Of a stretch of 64,000 bases of DNA, positions 27,882 through 36,113 are shown in pieces. Positions within the stretch are counted from its first letter, which is position 1, and the number at the start of each line of letters is the position of its first letter. The notes beneath the pieces are model-generated. The model saw only the letters and a program-made list of their open reading frames with translations. It was not told the origin of the DNA and ran no database searches. The DNA comes from Alphaproteobacteria bacterium HT1-32. Its GTDB lineage: Bacteria > Pseudomonadota > Alphaproteobacteria > Rhodospirillales > HT1-32. Position numbers and translations under genes: made by a program. The stretch spans positions 640,469 through 704,468 of the forward strand of contig WJPL01000001.1 of assembly GCA_009649675.1 (NCBI GenBank), in the 5' to 3' direction.

Positions 27882-28301
27882 TCAGCTTCGTTTGCCGTTC
27901 CAGAAGTAGTCCGGCTCTATCCTGTTGGTTCCCCAGTTACCGGTAAACGCGTCAAGATCGTCATTAAACCGCAACCGCAGCGGGCCGGACCCGAACTTGT
28001 CTGTCCAGATGCAGGACAGCTCGCCAAAACCATCAGCCCGGCAATCCGTCAGGGAGCCGGTATCGTTACTGTCCCGCACAGTATAGAAATAGACCCCGAC
28101 AACCCGCCCGTCCGGCTGTGACAGCAGACGTGTGGTCACCCGTTCCTCTGCACCGCCACTGATCAGTGTACCGTCATAGACTCCAGTCAGCTGCCGGTGC
28201 CATTCCTCCGGGAACGGCTCACGCAGGTCATCAGAGGCACAGGCCACAACCAGCAGGGCCAGTGCAGCTGTCACAACGGCAGATCGCACGAAAGCGTACA
28301 T
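27882..28301 (-). CDS. Small putative lipoprotein of unknown function
   Basis: 139 aa from ATG 28301, with GAGGAA about 8 nt upstream; other in-frame ATGs at 28322 and 28334 are possible. The N-terminus MYAFVRSAVVTAALALLVVAC is a signal peptide with lipobox LVVAC. The mature part (SDDLREPFPEEWHRQLTGVYDGTLISGGAEERVTTRLL ... SLTDCRADGFGELSCIWTDKFGSGPLRLRFNDDLDAFTGNWG) looks like a small beta-rich extracytoplasmic domain. It contains two Cys after the lipid Cys that could form a disulfide. I do not recognise the family. It precedes the LysR gene by 13 nt. Confidence 0.65.
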   Translation of the reverse strand: MYAFVRSAVVTAALALLVVACASDDLREPFPEEWHRQLTGVYDGTLISGGAEERVTTRLLSQPDGRVVGVYFYTVRDSNDTGSLTDCRADGFGELSCIWTDKFGSGPLRLRFNDDLDAFTGNWGTNRIEPDYFWNGKRS

Positions 28302-28416
28302 CAGACGGGTTCCTCGAATCATTCCGGTCCCCATAATATAGGTGCTGCTGCCAAATGATCGCCAGCAGCAAGATTGCGACCGGGAGCTGTCAGGCACCGC
28401 TTAATATTTTACTCCC

Positions 28417-28512
28417 CCTCATCCTGAACTCGTTTCAGGATCTCTCTCAACAGCGCTCCTCGCTACCTGACTGCCCGAACGGCAGGGATCCTGAAACGAG
28501 TTCAGGATGAGG
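28417..28512. repeat. Family A dispersed inverted repeat, perfect copy
   Basis: Two arms of 26 bases (28417-28442 and 28487-28512) are exact reverse complements, starting CCTCATCCTGAACTCG, around a 44-base spacer. The flanks add further CT/GA-rich complementarity. The gap 28302-28638 contains this element and nothing else that I can support except the ribosome-binding site of the next gene. The copies at 807-905 and 47281-47360 share the arm sequence. Confidence 0.9.
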
Positions 28513-28638
28513 AGAGCGAGAGAGAGGGGGAGAGGAAGGTGAATGAGGGGAGATGGAAAAACCCGGCACAACCATTCCGGTTTATTCCCGTTGCGCCCTG
28601 CCTTATCCTTGGCCTGACCATATTCTCAGGAGTATCCC

Positions 28639-29292
28639 ATGAATGTCGCGGCCCCCGTTTATATCTTCGACCCTGCCGAAAAACCCAGCCTGCCGCTGTT
28701 TGATGTACCGCTTGTCGAAGCGACGGACGACAACGTCAGGGAATATGGCCGCATGGTTGATGACCCGGCGGATTGCGATGTCGAGATCGTCCGCTGGCCG
28801 GCACAAGGCTGGCGTCCGGTGGACGAGGACAGCGGCGATGAAGGGGGTGTGACAGAGGGCATCTTCTACGGAAACTGGCGGGGTGATGTGCTCTATGGCT
28901 CCAATGAGGCGGTTGGCGGAAACTATGTTCTGGGCTGGTCAACCGATCCGCAGGCTGCTTCTGCCGAACGCCAGACCACCCCGCGTGAGAAAGTCCTGCT
29001 CTGGCACCTCAATTATCACCCTGATGGCGGACAGATGTTTTTCCCGCTGGATAACAAGCCATTTGTCGTACCCGTCGCCCTGCCCGGCGACGACCTGACC
29101 CCGGACAAACTGATCGCCTTTCGCTGTGACGGATCACGCGGACTCTATATCCATCCCGGTATCTGGCATGAGGGAATTTTTCCGGTGACGGACAACCAGC
29201 GATTCCTCGACAGGCAGGGCCGGGTACATGCCCGGATCAGCTGCGATGTCGGTGCGGAATTCGGCGTCTATCTGTCCGTACCCTTACGGTAG
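28639..29292 (+). CDS. Ureidoglycolate-lyase-like cupin protein
   Basis: 217 aa, no signal peptide; CAGGAG lies 8-9 nt before the start. The C-terminal half has the pattern HPGIWHEGIFPVTDNQRFLDRQGRVHARISCDV followed by GAEFGVYLSVPLR. This resembles the cupin-like ureidoglycolate lyase (AllA) superfamily, where a WH dipeptide follows a PG turn. The N-terminal half has FDVPLVEATDDNVREYGRMVDD, similar to the family's ATPENFAPFGD start. No purine or allantoin genes are nearby, so the true substrate may differ. Confidence 0.6.
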   Translation: MNVAAPVYIFDPAEKPSLPLFDVPLVEATDDNVREYGRMVDDPADCDVEIVRWPAQGWRPVDEDSGDEGGVTEGIFYGNWRGDVLYGSNEAVGGNYVLGWSTDPQAASAERQTTPREKVLLWHLNYHPDGGQMFFPLDNKPFVVPVALPGDDLTPDKLIAFRCDGSRGLYIHPGIWHEGIFPVTDNQRFLDRQGRVHARISCDVGAEFGVYLSVPLR

Positions 29293-29408
29293 TGTGATAA
29301 CACCGCCTATCGACGGAATTATCGAATTCGTATAATATTCACCCGCATTGAATGCATTCGTCCCGCTGGTGACGTCACCAGATCAGGGGCCATGCCCGGG
29401 AATTACCG

Positions 29409-29738
29409 ATGATCAGATCTGTCTCACTTGTTGCTGCCCTGCTTTTGTCGACGACACTAGCGTTACCCGCCTTCGCCCAATCCGCATCTTCACCTCCGGC
29501 AACCGCCAATGAAGGCCCGCTGGATAACGGTCGTTACACCATCATGGAAGGTGAAATCGGCGATCCGGGATTGCGGGTCACCATCCTGCTGGATACCCGT
29601 TACGGTCGCACCTGGCTGCTGCAGAGCGGCGCGGAAGGCCCCCGCTGGGTCCGGGCACCTCTGGTCACCATGGAACAGGCCCCGACCGGCATGTCACTGC
29701 GTCCGCTACCGGTACGCCCTGCGACGACCAAGAAATAG
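29409..29738 (+). CDS. Small secreted protein of unknown function
   Basis: 109 aa. Residues 1-24 (MIRSVSLVAALLLSTTLALPAFAQ) form a Sec signal peptide with an AFA cleavage site. The mature part is short, starting with a Ser/Pro/Ala-rich stretch and then a beta-rich segment (LDNGRYTIMEGEIGDPGLRVTILLDTRYGRTWLLQSG). It ends in basic residues. I do not recognise a family. It precedes the convergent bfd gene by 16 nt. The 116-nt gap before it holds nothing clear. Confidence 0.65.
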   Translation: MIRSVSLVAALLLSTTLALPAFAQSASSPPATANEGPLDNGRYTIMEGEIGDPGLRVTILLDTRYGRTWLLQSGAEGPRWVRAPLVTMEQAPTGMSLRPLPVRPATTKK

Positions 29739-29754
29739 GATATCCGGAATTCTG

Positions 29755-29994
29755 TCAGTCTGCGCCGGCAAATTCCGCGGTGCAGACTGATGGGGATCCG
29801 CTGATCACCGGTGCGTTGGCAATGCTGACAGAACTTTGTGTCCGCTGCATGCGTGCGCGTATTTCCGGGAGGCATTTGCCACATTCTGCCCGGCAACCAT
29901 GAAATGAGTAGACCTGACTGCAGCGCTGCACCCCGGCGCAGATCGCCTTGTCAACATCACGTTCATTCAGACCATTACAGTTGCAGATATACAT
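29755..29994 (-). CDS. bfd: Bacterioferritin-associated ferredoxin
   Basis: 79 aa from ATG 29994. This start places the four [2Fe-2S] ligands exactly as in E. coli Bfd: Cys4 and Cys6 in MYICNCNGL, Cys38 and Cys41 in CRAECGKC. The start at 30027 would add 11 residues; neither start has a clear Shine-Dalgarno. Bfd docks on bacterioferritin and passes electrons to release stored iron. Its gene is divergent from bfr, with a Fur-like palindrome between them. An extra C-terminal tail of about 25 residues follows the core. Confidence 0.9.
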   Translation of the reverse strand: MYICNCNGLNERDVDKAICAGVQRCSQVYSFHGCRAECGKCLPEIRARMQRTQSSVSIANAPVISGSPSVCTAEFAGAD

Positions 29995-30027
29995 GTCATC
30001 TATCGGGCAATTGCGACTTACTTTCAT

Positions 30028-30051
30028 AATGTAATGCGAAGCATTATCATT
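30028..30051. promoter_or_regulatory. Candidate iron-responsive operator (Fur/Irr-like) between bfd and bfr
   Basis: The core TAATGC-GAA-GCATTA (30032-30046) is a perfect inverted repeat, flanked by AATG on the left and T+CATT on the right, so the palindrome extends to about 24 bases. The GATAAT/ATTA half-sites (minus strand) resemble classic Fur boxes. It lies 34 nt before the bfd start and 128 nt before the bfr start. Confidence 0.6.
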
Positions 30052-30178
30052 TACAACAAATCAATTCCAGAAACAAAAACCGTGAGTCCCTTTGGCCCTG
30101 CGGTCCAGAGATGTTAATATCCGAATAATCGAGTTCCCCGCCTGAACAGGGCAGCATTAACCAGAGAAAGGCAGGATC

Positions 30179-30664
30179 ATGAAGGGTTCGAAAAAAGTAA
30201 TCAGCGGACTGAACGGTATTCTCCGTAACGAACTGACGGCCATCAACCAGTACTTCCTGCATGCCCGCATGATGCGGAACTGGGGTTATGAGCGACTGGC
30301 CGCCCATGAATATGCCGAGAGCATTGGCGAGATGAAGCATGCGGACAAGCTGATCGACCGCATTCTGATGCTCGACGGCCTGCCGAATCTGCAGGATCTC
30401 GGCAAACTGAAAATCGGTGAGTCGATTCCGGAAATCCTGGAAAGCGACATGGGCGCGGAAGTGAACAACCAGAAAGACCTGAAAGCGGCAATCGCCGTCT
30501 GTGAAGAAGACAGCGATTACGTTTCCCGCCAGATTCTGACAGAAATCCTCGACGAGACGGAAGAACATATCGACTGGCTGGAATCGCAGCAGCTGTTGCT
30601 CGAACAGACCGGCCTTCAGAACTATCTGCAAAGTCAGATTGGCGGCAACAGCGAAGGCAGCTAG
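30179..30664 (+). CDS. bfr: Bacterioferritin
   Basis: 161 aa, the usual length for the 24-subunit haem-containing iron store. Haem ligand Met52 is present (GEMKHADK). Ferroxidase residues Glu18, Glu51, His54, Glu94 and His130 are all in the expected positions. The expected Glu127 is Thr, in DETEEHIDW, which places Thr three residues before His130. The C-terminus LQNYLQSQIGG is typical. It is divergent from bfd and followed 28 nt later by an alpha/beta-hydrolase gene. Confidence 0.95.
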   Translation: MKGSKKVISGLNGILRNELTAINQYFLHARMMRNWGYERLAAHEYAESIGEMKHADKLIDRILMLDGLPNLQDLGKLKIGESIPEILESDMGAEVNNQKDLKAAIAVCEEDSDYVSRQILTEILDETEEHIDWLESQQLLLEQTGLQNYLQSQIGGNSEGS

Positions 30665-30692
30665 TCTTCTGCCCCAAAGGCAGGAGAGACAA

Positions 30693-31526
30693 GTGCTGAC
30701 ACGGATTCGCGTTTCTGACGGCGTTGAACTTCAGGTCGAAGACTGCGGTACGGGCCAGCCCATACTGTTCATCCATGAATTTGCCGGTGACATGCGGCAA
30801 TGGGACTATCAGGTTCGTCGCCTGTCACGGACCCATCGCTGTATCAGCTACAATGCCCGGGGCTATCCCCCCTCCGATGTACCGGAGGGGGCAGAAGCCT
30901 ATTCCCAGGACATCGTCATTGCCGATGCCCTCGCCATACTGGATGCACTGGGTGTTGCATCAGCCCATATCGTCGGCCATTCGATGGGGGCCTATACCGC
31001 CCTGCATCTGGGTATTCGCCACAGTGATCGCTGCCGGTCGGTTGTTGCCGCCGGTGTCGGTTACGGTTCCGACCCCGCAGCCCGCAAGGCCGCAGAAGCC
31101 GAGATGAAGACGGTGGCAGAGATGTTCCGCACCCTGCCAATGGCAGACTCAGCCGCCCTGTATGGCGCTGCGGACATGCGCAAGACCTTTGCCCGCAAGG
31201 ACCCTGCCGGATTTCAGGCCTTTGTCGACCGGATGTCGGAACATTCCGGGCTTGGCCATGCGCTGACCATGGAAAATCTGCAAATGAAGCGCCCCACCCT
31301 GCAGGACATGCGGGACGGGCTGGCCAGCTTCCGGCCGCCGCTGTTCGTGATCGCCGGAGATGATGATGACGGCTGTCTGGAGGGCAGCCTGATGATCAAA
31401 CGTACCGCTCCGAATGCCGGCCTGCTGGTGCTGCCCCATTGCAGTCACATGATGCCCACGGAAGAGCCGGCACTCTTTACCGAGGTCATCACCGAATTTA
31501 TCCGGAACGTCGAAAGCAAATCATAA
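30693..31526 (+). CDS. Alpha/beta-hydrolase fold protein
   Basis: 277 aa from GTG 30693, with CAGGAGAG 6 nt upstream. An earlier ATG at 30639 would lie inside bfr, so I rejected it. The oxyanion block is PILFIHEFAGDMRQWDYQVRRLS, the nucleophile elbow VGHSMGAYTALHLG (GxSxG, Ser in GHSMG), and the C-terminal His is in LPHCSHMMPTEEP. The acid residue is probably the Asp in FVIAGDDDDGCLEG. It resembles 3-oxoadipate enol-lactonase-type hydrolases, but the substrate is open. Its 3' end overlaps the convergent LysR gene by 6 nt. Confidence 0.85.
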   Translation: MLTRIRVSDGVELQVEDCGTGQPILFIHEFAGDMRQWDYQVRRLSRTHRCISYNARGYPPSDVPEGAEAYSQDIVIADALAILDALGVASAHIVGHSMGAYTALHLGIRHSDRCRSVVAAGVGYGSDPAARKAAEAEMKTVAEMFRTLPMADSAALYGAADMRKTFARKDPAGFQAFVDRMSEHSGLGHALTMENLQMKRPTLQDMRDGLASFRPPLFVIAGDDDDGCLEGSLMIKRTAPNAGLLVLPHCSHMMPTEEPALFTEVITEFIRNVESKS

Positions 31527-32450
31527 CGGTACGGGCGGATCATCCCCGCGCAGAAGAGTCACCCCCCGGCCCACCCGTTTGACCACATCTCTCACGCAAT
31601 CGCTGAAGGCCAGTGCGGTTGGTGTCGGTTCCGTATCAAGTGGCCAGACCACCCCGAAATCCATGCGGAAGGCCGGCAGAACCGGCAGCTCGACCACGCG
31701 TTCCCGGTGCAGATTGGCGGTAAAGGGATCGGTAATCGCATAACCCAGCCCTTCCCCTGCAAGCGAGCAGGCAAGCGCGGATGAAGAGACCCGCATCCGC
31801 GTGATCGCCTGTAACCCGGCATTGGCGAACATCGCATCGGTTTGCCCCTGCAACAACGTATCCGGCATCAGTGCGATCAGGGGACGGGATGCCAGTTCCT
31901 CAATGGTCACCACATCCTGACGGGCAATGTCCCAGCCTTCCGGAATGACAGCGACCGCCGTCCCCCGGCAAAGCGGCGTAACCCGAAGACCGGGATTGTC
32001 TACAGGCAGAGGTTCCAGCCCGAGATCAAACTCGCGCCGGGCAAGCCATCGTTCCATATCCCGGCGGTGATACATCTCGATGGTCAGCGGAACGTCGGGA
32101 TAGCGCCGCGCAAACAGTCCGGCAGCAGGTGCTGCAACCGTGTTGGCCATCCGCGACATGGCGACAACCCGCAGATGCTCGTTCCGGCCGGAATGAATTT
32201 CGCGGGCAATATCCGGCAGTCTTTCGATCCCTGACAGAATGCGCGAGGCTTCGCGAAAAAAGGCGCGGCCCTGATAGGTCGGACGCAGGCTGCGCTTATC
32301 GCGATGGAACAGCGTCAGATGCAGGCTCGCCTCCAGACCGCTTATCAGCCGGCTGACTGCCGGCTGGCTGAGATTCATATCCTCCGACGCACCGACCAGA
32401 TTGCCGTGACGCATCACCAGACAGAAAGCCCTGAGAGCCTTGACGTTCAT
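31521..32450 (-). CDS. LysR-family transcriptional regulator
   Basis: 309 aa from ATG 32450 (MNVKALRAFCLVMRHGNLVGASEDMNLSQPAVSRLISGLEASLHLTLFHRDKRSLRPTYQG). The N-terminal HTH is intact and the effector domain follows from about residue 90. The upstream ATG at 32516 would add 22 residues without family support. The target is unknown. It lies tail-to-tail with the hydrolase gene, and 92 nt after the tadC stop on the same strand. Confidence 0.92.
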   Translation of the reverse strand: MNVKALRAFCLVMRHGNLVGASEDMNLSQPAVSRLISGLEASLHLTLFHRDKRSLRPTYQGRAFFREASRILSGIERLPDIAREIHSGRNEHLRVVAMSRMANTVAAPAAGLFARRYPDVPLTIEMYHRRDMERWLARREFDLGLEPLPVDNPGLRVTPLCRGTAVAVIPEGWDIARQDVVTIEELASRPLIALMPDTLLQGQTDAMFANAGLQAITRMRVSSSALACSLAGEGLGYAITDPFTANLHRERVVELPVLPAFRMDFGVVWPLDTEPTPTALAFSDCVRDVVKRVGRGVTLLRGDDPPVPL

Positions 32451-32542
32451 GAGGCCTGTTCCAGTTAAACAAAACGCAACAAACAGCCTAAGTGTTGCGT
32501 GAGTTTCAACTGGCAATCAAGCGGTGACTGGCCTGTTTCCGC

Positions 32543-33532
32543 CTACATCTTCGCAAACGCATCAATGGCCTGGATGATCGCCGGACCGATCAGCACGATG
32601 AACAGGGGCGGCAGGATGAACAGGATCAGCGGCAGGGTCAGGGTTGCCGGCAGACGTGCCGCCTTCGCCTCTGCCCGCATCAGCCGTTCGTTCCGGAATT
32701 CCGCCGCCAGCACACGCAGCGACCGGGTCAGCGGTGTGCCGTAGCGTTCGGTCTGGATCAGGGTATTGACCAGTCCGGAGACTTCCGGCATCGGTGCCCG
32801 CAGGGTCAGGTTTTGCAGGGCCTTTCGCCGGTCTGGCAGGAATGACAGTTCGGCAGCCGTCAGGGCGATTTCCTCTGCCAGTTCCGGCGTAGAAGGGGCG
32901 ATTTCACGGGCCACCCGGGCCAGCGCGGCATCCAGACTGAGTCCCGCCTCGGCACAGATAACCAGCAGGTCCAGCCCGTCCGGCAGCGCCTTGCGCAGGG
33001 CCTGCTCCCGCTTGTCGCCCTGATTTTTCACAATCAGGCCGGGCAGCAGATAGCCAAAGATCACCGCCGTGAAGCAGATCGCCGGTCGAAAAGCCGGTTT
33101 GACGGGATAGACCTCCAGCAGATAGATCGCACTGACCGCCAGTACACCGAAAGCAAAGGGCAGGCTGAGACGAAAGAACAGATAGGCGACCATGGCATCG
33201 CGGGAGCGCCAGCCCGCCCGGGCCAGCCGGAACTCAGCCGTCCTGCCCTGTTCCGACCGGCGCAGGTTGAAGCGTTCGATCACCCGGCGCATCAGGCCGA
33301 GACTTTCCTCCTTCAGCCCCCCGAACCGGCGGTCTGCGGCAACAGGGTCAAGACGCTTTGCCCGTAATGCGGCACGCTCCCCCGCCACCGCCCGGATACG
33401 CCGGGCCGACGGGTCACGCATCAGCAATGCCCGCCAGACCACCACCATCGCCGACAGCGCCCCGAAAGCCGCCATCAGGACCGCAAAGTCATCCGGGCCG
33501 AAAGCCGCGGGCAGGTAATCGGCAAAATTCAT
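32543..33532 (-). CDS. tadC: Tad pilus inner-membrane protein TadC
   Basis: 329 aa type II secretion F-domain protein. The F domain covers about residues 155-295 (LRKALPDGLDLLVICAEAGLSLDAALARVAREI, then GLVNTLIQTERYGTPLTRSLRVLAAEFRNERLMRAEAKAARLPATLTLPLILFILPPLFIVLIGPAI). TM segments lie near residues 17-37, 125-165 and at the C-terminus. It pairs with TadB to form the platform of the pilus machine. Its start overlaps the tadB stop by 4 nt. Confidence 0.92.
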   Translation of the reverse strand: MNFADYLPAAFGPDDFAVLMAAFGALSAMVVVWRALLMRDPSARRIRAVAGERAALRAKRLDPVAADRRFGGLKEESLGLMRRVIERFNLRRSEQGRTAEFRLARAGWRSRDAMVAYLFFRLSLPFAFGVLAVSAIYLLEVYPVKPAFRPAICFTAVIFGYLLPGLIVKNQGDKREQALRKALPDGLDLLVICAEAGLSLDAALARVAREIAPSTPELAEEIALTAAELSFLPDRRKALQNLTLRAPMPEVSGLVNTLIQTERYGTPLTRSLRVLAAEFRNERLMRAEAKAARLPATLTLPLILFILPPLFIVLIGPAIIQAIDAFAKM

Positions 33533-34524
33533 ATCTCGAACCGTACCATCTTTGTCATCACCGCAACCCCCATCCCCACCATCGACAGGCCGACCCCGGT
33601 CATGATCATGCCCCGGACATCGGTCAGCAGCAGGGTCACGTAATCCGGATTGATGACATACAGAATGGTAAACATGGCAAAGGGCAGCGAGCCGATGATG
33701 ATCGCGGATGCCTTTGCCTCGGACGACATGGCGGCGACCTTCAGCTTCATCTGGCGGCGACGGCGAATGATGTCGGACAGGTTATCCAGTGTCTCGGCCA
33801 GATTGCCCCCGGTCTCCTGCTGGATCGACAGGCTGATGACAAAAAATTTCACCTCCGTCGATTCCAGCCGGTCAGCCATCGACCAGAGCGCTTTCTCCAG
33901 CGGCTTGCCCAGCCGGACAGCGTCGCAGACCTTGCCGAATTCGGTGCCGATGGGGTCGTCCATTTCACGGGCCACGGCCATCATTGCTTCCGTCACCGGC
34001 AGACCCGATTTCAGGCTGCGTACAATCAGATCAATGGCATCCGGAAACCGAGCGGCAAATTTCGACCGGCGGCGGCTGATCAGAAAACCCACCACGGCAT
34101 GCGGCAGAGCAAACCCCGCCGCCACGGCGCCGGGTATCGCCAGCGGCACAGCCAGTCCGGCCCAGAAGATCAGGAACAGCAACATCCCCGTCGCCACCGT
34201 CAGGGAAGCAATCAGATAGCCGACCGGGGTCAGACGAATGCCGGAGGCAGAAAGCCGCAGCTTCAGATTTTCCCGCCGGGGCATCATCTGCGACAGTGCC
34301 TGTAACAGGGGGTGGCCGCTTCCCTCACCGTCATCACGGCGAACGCTGGCCAGCGTCTGTACCTGCATCTGGCGTTCGCCCCGGGCGGCAGCAATGCGAC
34401 GGCGCAACCGCCGTTCACTGCCAGCCACTCCCTGCCAGATCACATAGCCCAGCAACATCACCGCCATCGTTGCCAGCGCGATCATCGCCATCAGCATCAG
34501 GTCTTCAGACATCGCCGGGGTCAT
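33529..34524 (-). CDS. tadB: Tad pilus inner-membrane protein TadB
   Basis: 331 aa. TM segment near residues 8-30. The type II secretion F domain is in the C-terminal half: FPDAIDLIVRSLKSGLPVTEAMMAVAREMDDPIGTEF, then LSIQQETGGNLAETLDNLSDIIRRRRQMKLKVAAMSSEAKASAIIIGSLPFAMF. The start at 34524 overlaps the tadA stop by 4 nt (ATGA); ATG 34512 is an alternative. Confidence 0.92.
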   Translation of the reverse strand: MTPAMSEDLMLMAMIALATMAVMLLGYVIWQGVAGSERRLRRRIAAARGERQMQVQTLASVRRDDGEGSGHPLLQALSQMMPRRENLKLRLSASGIRLTPVGYLIASLTVATGMLLFLIFWAGLAVPLAIPGAVAAGFALPHAVVGFLISRRRSKFAARFPDAIDLIVRSLKSGLPVTEAMMAVAREMDDPIGTEFGKVCDAVRLGKPLEKALWSMADRLESTEVKFFVISLSIQQETGGNLAETLDNLSDIIRRRRQMKLKVAAMSSEAKASAIIIGSLPFAMFTILYVINPDYVTLLLTDVRGMIMTGVGLSMVGMGVAVMTKMVRFEI

Positions 34525-36113
34525 GCCAGGACCTCCATCAGGGATCGTTCCAGCCCGAAATAGGCTGCACGGGTGGCAAAGGCCGGACGCAGCCCGGTCG
34601 GGCGGAACTCTCCGGTCAGGGTGCCGTCGGATGCTTCACCGGTGAATTCAAAGGTGAACAGGTCCTGTGTCGTTACCACCTCACCCTCCATACCGACGAC
34701 TTCCGTCACATGGGTGACGCGGCGTTTGCCGTCGCGCATCCGGCTGACCTGAACAATCAGATTCACCGCCCCCGCGATCTGCGCACGGACGGCCTCGTTC
34801 GGCAGTTTCACGCCGGACATCGCCACCATGTTCTCCAGCCGGACCAGTGCCTCACGCGGGCGGTTGGCATGCAGCGTACACATCGACCCGTCATGTCCGG
34901 TGTTCATCGCCTGCAGCATATCCAGCGCCTCACCGGCACGGATTTCCCCGAGAATGATACGATCCGGACGCATCCGCAGGGCATTCTTTACCAGCTCCCG
35001 CTGGGTGATCTCGCCCTGCCCCTCCAGATTGGCCGGCCGGGTTTCCAGCCGCACCACATGAGGCTGCTGCAATTGCAGTTCCGCCGCATCCTCGATTGTC
35101 ACGATGCGCTCCCCCGCATCTATCATCTGCGACAGTGCATTCAGCATGGTGGTCTTGCCGGACCCGGTACCACCGGAAATCAGCACGTTCAGGCGACAGC
35201 GCGAGGCGATTTTCAGCACCGTCGCCATGCGATCAGAGACACTGCCAATCCCCACCATCCGGTCGAGGGTGATCTTCTGTTTGGCGAATTTCCGGATCGA
35301 AATCGAAGGCCCGTCAATCGCCAGCGGCGGGATGATGATATTCACCCGGCTGCCGTCCGGCAGGCGGGCATCGACCAGCGGCGAGGTCTCGTCGACCCGG
35401 CGGCCGACCCGGCTGACAATGCGGGCGGCGACACTCATCACATGCCGGTTGTCGCGAAACCGCACATCCGCCAGTGTCAGTTTGCCGCCCCGCTCAACGT
35501 AAATCTGGTTCGCACCATTGACCATGATGTCGGTCACCGCCTCATCCGCCAGCAGCGGCTCCAGCGGACCCAGCCCAAGCATCTCGTCCAGCATCAGTTC
35601 GACCAGGCCGTCCTGTTCAGCCCGGTTCAGCTGGATGCGTTCTTCCACCAGTATCTCGCCGACCAGATCCGACACCTGAACGGCCAGATCGGCCCGTTCC
35701 ATCTTCGTTGCCGCCGCGGCATCCATCCGCTCCATCAGCAGGGGCTGGATGGTCAGCCGTGCCGTCTCGATTGTCGCCCGTCCATTGGCTTTCGCTGCAT
35801 TCAGCAGGTCTGGTGCGGTCTGTTCCAGTGACCGCATCAGCATGGTGACCAGATTGCGCCGGTCCATCCCGTCCAGCCGGACACCGTTTTCAATCGCAAT
35901 ATTGTCGACTTCCGATGCCAGCGCTGCCCTTGAAGACGGCGCACCCGCCATCCGCAGCGAAGCCGTGACAACCGCCAGCAGAGAATCATGCGCCTCGCGA
36001 ACTGCGGTCTGTTCGGTCATCTTTCGCGCTTCACCTTCTCCGGCAATCGCGGGTGGTGGCGGCGATATGACGGTCAGACGCCGGGGACGCTGGCGGGCGC
36101 GTTGTCCGATCAT
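34521..36113 (-). CDS. tadA: Tad pilus assembly ATPase TadA/CpaF
   Basis: 530 aa hexameric secretion ATPase that powers Flp pilus assembly. Walker A is [17 protein letters not shown]; the Asp box, Walker B and His box follow: [56 protein letters not shown]. An N-terminal three-helix region and the arm [42 protein letters not shown] precede the core. The Pro-rich N-terminus (residues 15-25) is unusual, but the start at 36113 overlaps the tadZ stop by 4 nt, which supports it. Confidence 0.95.
   Translation of the reverse strand: MIGQRARQRPRRLTVISPPPPAIAGEGEARKMTEQTAVREAHDSLLAVVTASLRMAGAPSSRAALASEVDNIAIENGVRLDGMDRRNLVTMLMRSLEQTAPDLLNAAKANGRATIETARLTIQPLLMERMDAAAATKMERADLAVQVSDLVGEILVEERIQLNRAEQDGLVELMLDEMLGLGPLEPLLADEAVTDIMVNGANQIYVERGGKLTLADVRFRDNRHVMSVAARIVSRVGRRVDETSPLVDARLPDGSRVNIIIPPLAIDGPSISIRKFAKQKITLDRMVGIGSVSDRMATVLKIASRCRLNVLISGGTGSGKTTMLNALSQMIDAGERIVTIEDAAELQLQQPHVVRLETRPANLEGQGEITQRELVKNALRMRPDRIILGEIRAGEALDMLQAMNTGHDGSMCTLHANRPREALVRLENMVAMSGVKLPNEAVRAQIAGAVNLIVQVSRMRDGKRRVTHVTEVVGMEGEVVTTQDLFTFEFTGEASDGTLTGEFRPTGLRPAFATRAAYFGLERSLMEVLA

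Noticed and set aside
34296-35831. A 511-codon plus-strand frame antisense to tadA
   Set aside because: His/Gln/Arg-rich low-family composition typical of shadow frames; tadA is certain on the other strand.
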